Positions 56,601-64,000 of a DNA stretch of 64,000 nucleotides are shown here, in pieces. Numbering within the stretch: the first letter of the stretch is position 1; every line of letters begins with the position of its first letter. The position numbers and the translations under genes are program-made. The notes beneath the pieces were generated by a model. It was not told the origin of the DNA. It searched no databases and saw nothing but the letters and a program-made list of their open reading frames with translations. This DNA is from Scolanthus callimorphus (lineage: Eukaryota; Cnidaria; Anthozoa; Actiniaria; Edwardsiidae): NCBI GenBank assembly GCA_033964015.1, contig CM066919.1, forward strand, positions 16,533,646 through 16,597,645. The letters are read 5' to 3'.

Positions 56601-58245
56601 AGCCTGGGACCTAGTTTCACTTTCCTTCGAAAAACGAGAGCTTGCTGAGAGTTTCTCGTCGAATTTCTGTCAAAAACTTGCCCTTTTGAGTAAACAAATG
56701 TCCTGTTGATGGAGATATGTATGTATAAATTGTTTTAGAGGCAAATTAGACTCGTTTTAGAGGTGTTATTATCAAAAATCCAGTAAGTGATTTAGCCTAT
56801 TTCTCTGTACATTTACTTAAGCTTAAGTGAACTTTTAACATTTTAACATTTTCCCCCGTTTATCAAAGCTTTTTTGTGCAAAAGCATCTTTAAATATGTA
56901 TACACAATGGTAGACCATATTTAAACTCTGAAATTGTTTTAGAGGTGAATTGAATTTGTTTTAAGGCATTTAAGAAGCATTTCAATTTCCGCACAATGTG
57001 TATTTTTTTTCGCACAATTTGCCTTTTCTTCTGCACATTTTGCCCTGAAATTTCCGCACAATTTCCAAAAAATTCTGCACCCTGTCAGATGCCCTGAATT
57101 AAAGTCACTGCCATAAAACGTAGATGACCCCTCACAGTTGTTTTCATATCTTCTGGTGACCCCCTACTTGAACGTGCTGAATTTAACATGCCCCCCCCTG
57201 CCATAGATAATGAATGCTCCCTTAGGGCAAGGAGCTTAGATATTATTATATAAATATTATTTATTTTACTTTACCCTAGCAGCTTGCAGAAATTCTTTAA
57301 CATCCAGAGTTCCACTGGAAGAAGATAAAATGATATCTTAAATAAATCACACACACAGCTAACAGACTCATGTTTGGCTCAACATTTCTATTAACACTGG
57401 TTGACAATGGATGTAGGGACGTCAACTCTCTGGTTTTGCCGGGAGTCTCAAGATTTTTCGCTTCGTCTCCGGGGAAAAAATGAAGATGGCTGCCATACAT
57501 TTACTGTATTTCTGCAGGGAGAATTGCAGGAAATTTTGCCATTTCAAGGTGGCCTCCAGATTTTTGAAGTCCTGGGGTTGATGTCCCTGTGTATGTTTTT
57601 CCACTCAGAGGTCTGGGATAGTGTGCCATATTTTGCAAATTTGTTCTGGGTAGGGTCAGGGTTTTGAGGTTGAGATGGCACAATCCCTACCCTCCCAAGG
57701 GCTGGGAGCAGGATCTTATGAGATCTTACAGAATCCCAAGTAGGATTTTACATGATCCTGTTTTTGACCCTATAGTTCCTACATGGTCCTGGATAGGTTT
57801 TTCACCAAGGAGACCATCTGTATTTGACACTCAAAGTCTTCATTTTAACACAACTTACTTAGGAACCCTTTTAGACATCGAGCTAGAGATAGCCCGCCAA
57901 CAAGTCTGTGTAGAAATGGGTCTTTACCATACACATCTGAAAATTTTAAGAAAAACTTCTACAGTTGATATGAACACATAAATAAAGAAGGCATATTTAA
58001 TATTATTGAAAATAGTTTATAGCTGTAGTACGCCTACAGCTGTATGTTGTCAAGTAAGAATTTGCAACCACCAAAATACACAATGAGAACTAACAATAAT
58101 CATTCAAGAAATCGCCATTTCAGCTCATTGTCAGCCCCTGGCCTTGTCTTTTACCTGCGAGATGTTGGGTCCATGGAAATGCGACATCGCTACTGGAGAA
58201 CCGGCGAACGTAGCTCTTTCCTACATTCCTCAAACCTTGATGCAT
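50633..58245 (-). CDS. Unrecognised multi-exon gene, minus strand
   Basis: Exons proposed, 5' to 3': 58155-58245 (MHQGLRNVGKSYVRRFSSSD, basic and Ser-rich, could be a mitochondrial targeting peptide), 57285-57314 (TLDVKEFLQAAR), 55313-55382 (DCVLLCSKLMATLDSENKLE), 54938-55024 (GSLYRATRKALDELHVSTDA), 53699-53809 (IRSVVGPEDPESNHVTVDFM), 51045-51146 (ECKNIARRALRKALDFKLMS), 50930-50998 (CEELLSSFKKREKRGVLEGE), 50633-50676 (terminal, stop at 50633-50635). From 55382 to the end every junction is phase 1 and every exon is open in only one compatible frame, which is strong evidence of a real gene. The first two exons do not join in frame with each other, so an exon is missed or the start is wrong. I do not recognise the protein. 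The last exon also has a longer open frame in another phase, reaching 50409. Confidence 0.6.
50802..50908. mobile_element. 107-bp CAGGGG miniature element, 5-bp target duplication
   Basis: CAGGGGTGTAGCCAAG at the left, CTAGCTACGCCCCTG at the right, flanked by CATAC at 50797-50801 and 50909-50913. It falls in the last intron of the minus-strand gene. Confidence 0.75.
51150..52757. other. Intron of the minus-strand gene, no further feature
   Basis: Partial inverted repeats around 51650-51960 (TCTGACGCCGAATTCGAAG against CTTCGAATTCGGC) suggest another degraded element. C-rich tract at 52695-52720. No gene. Confidence 0.45.
52758..53123. mobile_element. 366-bp fold-back element
   Basis: GATAGCCTTCGAAGCCGACA and GCGCAAAGAGGCGTCTGC on the left are inverted on the right (GCAGACGCCTCTTTGCAAG, GTGTCGGCTTTCGCAGGC). 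Arms of over 100 bp. Confidence 0.7.
53864..53930. mobile_element. 67-bp hairpin flanked by 7-bp direct repeats
   Basis: GTACCCTGCGAGCAGTGATT on the left and its exact inverse on the right, loop about 25 nt. CCTCAAT flanks both sides. Size and shape also fit a pre-microRNA, but the flanking duplication favours a tiny mobile element. Confidence 0.65.
54011..54042 (+). repeat. Poly-G tract
   Basis: About 26 guanines, one A, then five more. The minus-strand ORF with a poly-proline start is an artefact of this tract. Confidence 0.9.
54240..54305 (+). repeat. AT-rich trinucleotide repeat
   Basis: (TAA)n-type units that switch to (ATT)n, forming a weak palindrome. Confidence 0.85.
55480..55649. 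mobile_element. 170-bp hairpin element
   Basis: GGCATCATGAGTTCCCAACT and CTTGGTGTGTGAACAATGCA at the left, inverse at the right (arms about 75 bp). The two antiparallel ORFs here are mirror products of the hairpin. Confidence 0.75.
55674..55847. mobile_element. 174-bp element, TAGAGCAGATTTCGTATGAC termini
   Basis: Perfect ~25-bp terminal inverted repeats. Flanked by ATTA on both sides. Relatives with shifted sequence occur near 10385 and 25610. Confidence 0.75.
56153..56199 (+). repeat. Poly-C tract
   Basis: Almost uninterrupted cytosines with a single A. Likely assembly-length uncertainty. Confidence 0.9.
56349..57096. mobile_element. 748-bp CAGGG-terminus element with perfect 6-bp target duplication
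   Basis: CAGGGCATCTGACAGG at the left, exact inverse at the right. Flanked by AATTAA at 56343-56348 and 57097-57102. Subterminal words TTTCCGCACAATTTGG, TCCGCACCTT and related forms cluster at both ends (56390-56440 and 56985-57085). No ORF of note. Same architecture as 48140-49125 with unrelated sequence. Confidence 0.85.
57315..58154. other. Intron between first proposed exons of the minus-strand gene
   Basis: Includes repeat-like sequence (57410-57680) open on both strands but without recognisable protein. A missing exon of the minus-strand gene may lie here. Confidence 0.35.
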
Positions 58246-58652
58246 GAATACCAATGATTTGAAGCCATTTTCAGTCAATCTAAAATGAAATTTTCTTTTC
58301 AAATAAATATAAGTCAAGCACGCCATTTTTCCGACATCTTTGATTTGAAATTTGAAGTGTTTTGGAATCCAGCTCCCCGCGAAAATTTGTACCACAGGAT
58401 GCCCAAACCAGTGAGTGACTGGAAAGGGCCTTGGGAATAGAAAAGAAATCAAGTCACATGCGTGTTTGCCAATTTGAAACGATCAAAAACTTGGCAAAAA
58501 TTTTTTAACTTTCCTTTTCGAGACTTTCTGGCATATTTTCTGGCCAAAGATTTGTTTCCGTGCGTCGTCGTCACTTCGCGGTCGCGAGTGCAACCCGACT
58601 GATTCACGACTAGACTCCGAGTCGCTCCGAGTTGTTGAGCAATCCTTCCAAC
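58246..58652. promoter_or_regulatory. Candidate bidirectional promoter
   Basis: 407 bp separate the proposed minus-strand start (58245) from the + strand ATG (58653). The right half is GC-richer than its surroundings, with GACTCCGAGTCGCTCCGAGT and CGTGCGTCGTCGTCACTTCG. No TATA box is obvious. Confidence 0.4.
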
Positions 58653-61600
58653 ATGGCGTTATGGCGGCCAGTTGTGTACGGAACGCTCGCATTAGGCATT
58701 CTTATCCTCATTCTCCTACTTAATTTTGCTTATTTACCGAGTAGACAGCTAAGAGGGAATACTATCGAGTCGACAAGTGGTAAATCTGATGACAAAAGAC
58801 CGTCAAGTTCTTCAGTAACACCAAGTAAATCAACGCCGTTCACGCCGAAGGTGGGTCGAGTTTAGATGCAACAGGCGTATACTTAGTTGTTGTTGTACTT
58901 TGTTTTAGTGGGTTTCTGGGCTTTTTTGTTAAGTGTCAACGTCTGTGTGTACTTATGTGTTCTGATGTCTTTATAATACAGCTTTAAAACAAGCTTAGCT
59001 AGATGATGAAATTCTACAACTCCTTGAGCGTAAAACTTTGACATTTTTTTTGTCATTTCCCACGCTTCAATGTTCATGCATCGTTTTCGTTACACACTTT
59101 TCTAACAGTAGCACCTTTAGATTTAAAGTATTTAAGTTCGAATACCTGCTAAGGTATTATTATTTCTTACATACTAAATACCGATATTATTAATATAAAA
59201 GCTACCCCGATAGGTGTTTACACTTTTGAACCTTTAAATTCATTTGCTGATTTTCTGGTAGAGTGCACAGATATGCACCTGAGTAATTTAGGCCTACGGC
59301 AGTGAGGCGGAAATCTAAAGTTTTCAATTATTATTATCTTAAACTACAATGACACCACATCCTTTGAAAACAAGTAAAGTTAGACAAAAGAAGTTCAGCA
59401 TTTGCGCAGGCCTAACCTTACTTCAGCTAGGGAAGTGTAAGCCCATCACACTTCCTTGCTTGAGTGGAGGATTCTTGCCAACAAGCAAAGTACATTGGAA
59501 TTCACTTTCCTGGTCTTGCCTTTGCCTTAAAAGTATACATTCCCATTGTACGTTGTAACACACAATTCCAGCTATAATGTATGTGCCCGCTGCATGTTGG
59601 TGGTATTATGATTGACATTTGACTTGACAAACAATGTGTAAAGCGTTTTTGCACTGCATCCTGGTAAAGGGATTGTGTAATACAGTAAACACCAACATAT
59701 AACAACAGCCTATTTCAGGGTCAGCCTGAAGAGAACTCCATATAAATACTGTAAGGTTCTTATAAAACAGGTATCTAAAATGACAAATTTCAGCCTGATG
59801 TTCTTAACCCGTTTGTTCTTATATCCGGGTGTTTACTGTAATTATCAAGAGAGAAGGGGGGGGGGGGGGGGGGACCAGGGGGTGGACCTTAAGTTACAAT
59901 AATGCAAAGGAGGGGGGGAGGGGACTCTACATTAAATTTTTCACATTAGGAGGGGGAGAGGGAGTACTTAAATTTTCCATCGAGGGGTTCCCCAGTATAA
60001 AGCACTTCCATTTGGGAAACACACGTTGTTGCATAGTCCCTTACAAGTCAATAGGATTTCTAAACTGAAAAGTGTGTGGGGGACTGCTTATAGCTGGAAT
60101 GGTACCAAGATAACTGTGGAATCAAGAGTTTTCTGTTGCTTTTACGATTTATAGTTTGCACAACTTTCACTGAATGCAATATTGAAATAAAATTGAAATA
60201 TTGTCTTTTCTTGTTTTAGTTTGAAGATCCTGAGTTATCATTAGAAGGCTACAAAACAAGATCTTGGAACTGCAGTAGGACAAATACTTCAAACATTGTA
60301 AATACTTTTATATATTTTGTCTAGCTTTGTCGTCTTGGTGGTTACTCCAAAATAGATGTGGGAGTCATAGCAATTATGCCTTTGTGTACAATTATTGCCA
60401 AAAACCCTTTGGTAAATATTGCTATGGTAATTTCGCTTGTCAAAAACAATGTGTCTCTCTTATGAATAAGCCATGCAATATTCATTTCTTTATACACTGT
60501 CTAACAAATTTTTGTTTTTTGTTTTATTTTTCCACATTATATCCTGCATTTTTTCTGAATACTGATGTAATCCTGCTGCTTTTTCCAGCAAATCACCGCT
60601 AACTCAAGTATTTCTATATGTTATAATGAATTGAAAGATGTAAGTAATTTGATATTTCATGTGTATTTTGCTCATACACTACATGGTCACTTCTCGTGAT
60701 GTCAGTTCTAAATGATTTTGTCAATTTTCTCTAGCCTTACACATGTTTGGCAGATCCAGTACATTGCAAGCATCCTCGTGCAAGGTAAAATGAAGTAGAC
60801 AAGGACACTGCACAGCTCAGGCCATAGACAAAATCGGCTAACAGTGTTTACATCTTGTTGCCACCCAATTCAGATCATGTGATGATTTCTTCGGGTGGTT
60901 ACTTTTGTTTGTTCTGCTCATGCACTCGGTCGAGTGAGAAAAAATGGACAATTGTAATCACCCAAAGGAATAATCAGTTGGGTGGCAACAAGATGTAAAC
61001 ACCGTTAGCCGATTTGGTCTATTGATGTTATGGATTTTCTAAATCCAGACATGGTTTTAGAATGATGTATGAATTAAAATAGTACACTATTTTTTGTAAT
61101 TCAAAGAAAATAAATCCATTTAATGACATTTTTCGTGCAAGTAGAGGCATCTTTTGATTTCTGCATTGGTTTTACTTTTGTTTTGTGTGTGTTTCAACTT
61201 TACAAAAGCAGCCTCTGCATGAAAATGGCCTGAGCTCGGGAAAGCTACAATGAAATGCAAAATGTTGGCACACTTGCCTCCCCTTCTCACTGCCTTTGCC
61301 CTTTCAATATTGCTAGTTGAGCTGGACAAGCAGCCTACAGCCGATTGCGTTTGAGCGTTTTACCCTAACAGTTCGCACGTTACGTTTGAAAGTTGCGTTG
61401 TGAAACAAAAAGTTAGATGTTTCCAAGGGCAACCGCCGTGTGTATTTTTCACTGACCAATCAGAGAGGACAGAACTCTTTGGTTCGCCATAGAAACGTCT
61501 CGTTTCATCCTAGAAACGCAACTTTCAAACGTTCAAACATAACGTGCGAACTGTTAGGGTAAAACGCTCAAACGCAATCGACTGTAATTTTCCAGACAAC

Positions 61601-63485
61601 ATTGAAAGAGGCAAGGGAAGGGATAGGAAGGGCAAGTGTGCCAACTACTTTTGCACTTGATTGAAGTCTTTCATGTTCATGCAACAGCAAGACAAAATTC
61701 AACATAAAATATTCAATTCATTAATTTTTTGCAATTATCTAATATATAGAAAGAGGTTTAGTACTAATAGTATGGTAATAGAAAAGCAAAATATGAATAA
61801 TGAAATACAGAAAGAAATAGATATAACATTTTGTGGCCATTAAATAGCACATCACTCACCACTTGGTCAGTGGCACCATCATGTAATTGTATATCTGGCT
61901 ACTCCCACTGTAATTCATGTCTAACGTGCAATTAAGGATAATAAATTAATAGTATTATTAATTCAATTTAAATGTAACTCTGATACTCTTCCTAAGTCAT
62001 CCACTCACCATTTGCCCCTGATCAAACTTGAATCCTATCTGCATATATAAAGTCTGTGTCATTGGTACTTTATTTTGTTGCTTTATAGTGTGAAGAGACA
62101 TGACACGCACTGGCCCACATATGGAGAGTACACATACCTGCCCAGGTCCAGATGGTCAAAGGTTTTACTGGTTAGTAGATAGTAATGACTAATGTGGCCA
62201 ACAATCTAAGTGTTAAAGTGCTACTGAAGGCAGAAACCAACCACATTTGGTAAAGAAAAAAGATCCATTATCCAAGGGAACAGCAGTGAAAGAATCATGT
62301 GTTTTTGCGTGCATCACATTTAATGAAATCAGGGCTTGAAATACCTGATACAGGCATAAATACGCCTAAAAGTTTTCTTTTACGCCTAACCTTTTACAGT
62401 TTAAAGGCGTAAAATAACGACTGTGTTTTCAGTTTCTACAGTGTTCTTTTAATGGATTTATACCTGTAGATTTTTGATGAATTACACCTATAATGCTGGT
62501 ACAAGGCGTAAAATGACGACAATGATTAGTTCTTGATTTTGAGCCGTGGAATTGTGGTTGATTTCTGCCTAATTTTTGAGTGGCACTTTAAGCCAGCTAT
62601 ACTTCCAGAGTATGCTTTTTTCATCTCCATACATGTAACACATACACAGTCTGTTCCTAAGGTGGGTGTCACATGATTTTGAAGCCTGTCACCAACACAA
62701 TTTTTGAAAATTTTCCTACAATTACTGTACATACATATTTCACCTGCATTGACAAACTTGAAATTTTCTCATACATTTACCAGTATTATATTCACCTGCC
62801 TGTTGAGCGAGAATGTCAAGGTTTTTTGCAAAGTTGGTATGACAAGTGTCTCAGTGTCTGTGCTTATGACCACTTGGCTGCCAGTGGCACCGTTGAGACT
62901 CCAGCGTAATCCAGCTTACAAGCTGCAAGTTCTGGGGAGTCGGTCGCTATATTATTATATTATTATTATTATAAATGTATGCAGGAGGTTAGCCAGCAGA
63001 CCTTCATTGTGATTTTTCAATCCTTGCAAAATTCCAGATGAAATGTTCTGTCCAGAGTTGCATTCATATCAAGGTTTTAGATATTTAAGGCTTAAGTACC
63101 TATCCCAGTAGCTTATCCCAATTTGGATCCCACTTCATTTTGTTTTCAACTTCCTGCATCCTGACCATATAGATGTAGGAGTCCTGTAGTTTGAAAAACC
63201 CATTTCAGACCATCTTTCAGTGTAATAATGTGATTGTTATACAGAGCTCAAAATTGTCCCTGATACGAAATTTATGCCTAACTTGGTCATAAATATCAAC
63301 TGTGTTATCATTATTTCTTAATTTTAACCCCTGATATATGGTTGTTTATTTTTTAGCATGGGGGTGTATTGTTCCTGTATAACCCATGTGCCCCACCCAA
63401 GGTCATCGAGGGGCTCAAACAGGTTGCTGGAAGTTGTATCAGGCGTCATGCCATCACACCATATGAGAATCTTCCTCTGCACAAG
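58653..63485 (+). CDS. DUF3105 (TP53I13-like) membrane protein, 3' end beyond window
   Basis: Exons: 58653-58850, 60220-60297, 60589-60639, 60735-60784, 62089-62161, 63357-63485, with compatible phases (0, 0, 0, 2, 0, 0). The first exon starts MALWRPVVYGTLALGILI with a hydrophobic segment at about residues 8-27 (signal anchor or signal peptide), then a Ser/Pro/Thr-rich linker. Middle exons carry CRTNT-like Cys-containing text (WNCSRTNTSN, YTCLADPVHCKHP). Exon 62089-62161 reads HDTHWPTYGEYTYLP and exon 63357-63485 reads HGGVLFLYNPCAPPKVIEGL, the two hallmark blocks of DUF3105, found in TP53I13. Between them the usual Leu-Glu before HGG is missing, so a micro-exon or a different donor near 62161 is likely. 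Start ATG chosen because it directly precedes the hydrophobic segment. Function is unknown beyond p53-linked growth control reported for the vertebrate protein. Confidence 0.7.
58851..60219. other. First intron of the DUF3105 gene
   Basis: AT-rich. Contains the G-rich tract at 59850-59960. No other gene supported. Confidence 0.5.
59850..59960 (+). repeat. G-rich tract with several G-runs
   Basis: A run of about 16 G, then GGGGGTGGACC, GGAGGGGGGGAGGGG and GGAGGGGGAGAGGG within 110 bp. Multiple quadruplexes are possible on the + strand. Confidence 0.85.
60824..61022. mobile_element. 199-bp fold-back element
   Basis: ATAGACAAAATCGGCTAACA and GTTTACATCTTGTTGCCACC at the left; inverse at the right. 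A split copy of its terminus lies at 49915-50115. Confidence 0.8.
61336..61586. mobile_element. 251-bp element with ~65-bp terminal inverted repeats
   Basis: TACAGCCGATTGCGTTTGAG and CGTTTTACCCTAACAGTTCG at the left, near-perfect inverse at the right. The two arms differ at very few positions, so the insertion is probably recent. Confidence 0.85.
62217..62587. mobile_element. TTAA-flanked element, 371 bp, AGTGC-ACT termini, carrying a nested element
   Basis: TTAA at 62213-62216 and 62588-62591. Ends AGTGCTACTGAAGGCAG and inverse AGTGCCACTCAAAAATTAGG. Same termini as 12909-13733. Inside, 62330-62548 starts CAGGGCTTGAAAT and contains repeated TACGCCTAA and GGCGTAAAAT words, probably another CAGGG-type element. 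It lies 55 bp after exon 62089-62161. Confidence 0.72.
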
Positions 63486-63571
63486 GTCAGTATGTTTTTA
63501 TTTTACTGATGAAGTGTCCATGAGCTTTCCCACATGGTAGAGCTCTGAATGCTTATGGATCTTGCATATTA

Positions 63572-64000
63572 CAGGGCCCGTGGTTTGATGCGGGATTTTC
63601 TCGGAAATTATGCGCGATTTTTTCAGAAATTATGCGCTAAAAATACGAAATTATGCGCAAAACATACGAAATTATGCGGGATTGCGCAATATTTTTTCCT
63701 AGTGCCGCAACATGTATTTGACTTTTTTCAGCAGTTTGAGTTCCAATCGCTTCGCTTTACTAACGTAATGACGCTACGTTTTCTTTTAGATAGACGTGTG
63801 TTTTCGCTTTTAATAAAGCTTATTACTTTCTTACAAAAAAGCCTTACCAACTAACTTCAGCTACACGGTAGTAACGATTAATACTCGGTCTTCTTTCGTT
63901 TACTTAAACTTTTTTCACACCACAAGGATCGTAGCAACAGCAGAAACCATGAACTGAACTGAAACTGAACGGTCACGAGAGCTACACGCACACTATCGGT
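63572..64000. mobile_element. Left end of a CAGGG-type element, right end not found
   Basis: Starts CAGGGCCCGTGGTTTG, then AAATTATGCGC-type words about five times between 63604 and 63680. The inverse terminus is not present before the window ends. The ORF at 63549-63854 reads through this array and is not a gene. Confidence 0.5.

Noticed and set aside
63549..63854. 101-residue ORF near the right end
   Set aside because: It consists of the AAATTATGCGC repeat array read in one frame.

Overview
The window looks like intron-rich, transposon-rich animal nuclear DNA, probably from an invertebrate. An anthozoan cnidarian such as a coral or sea anemone is my best guess, but this is inference from overall texture. 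Introns have ordinary GT-AG borders, coding exons are short, and most of the rest is miniature inverted-repeat elements, minisatellites and homopolymer runs. I saw no prokaryotic operons, CRISPR arrays or viral genes.

The left two thirds (about 234-43,490, + strand) hold one gene, TRIM37, a RING / B-box / coiled-coil / MATH E3 ubiquitin ligase. I placed 28 coding exons. The start codon lies left of the window. Exons 1-26 join in a continuous frame. The last junction does not, which suggests a one-base indel in exon 27. Two exon tails, with their splice donors, have been tandemly duplicated into the following introns. The big introns carry mobile elements. The intron at 31,299-38,570 also holds a broken DDE transposase (minus strand) and an almost intact intronless methyltransferase of the NNMT/INMT family (minus strand, one frameshift).

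From 43.5 to about 50 kb there is no convincing gene, only nested repeats. Between 50.6 and 58.2 kb the minus strand carries a chain of small exons that share phase-1 junctions and belong to a gene I do not recognise. It starts about 0.4 kb from a divergent + strand gene at 58,653. That gene encodes a membrane-anchored protein with a DUF3105 (TP53I13-like) domain and runs off the right end.

The most unusual material is repeat-derived. A 2.8-kb element (17,024-19,824) has minisatellite terminal inverted repeats and a 7-bp target duplication, and encloses eight ~128-bp units that nearly all carry the 20-bp palindrome TGACGTCATCGATGACGTCA plus a CACGTG. Two elements with CAGGG termini have perfect 6-bp target duplications and subterminal word arrays. 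Several TTAA-flanked miniature elements are present. A ~114-bp motif occurs twice with compensatory changes in its terminal stem. All coordinates were read by eye and splice sites were not tested against transcripts.
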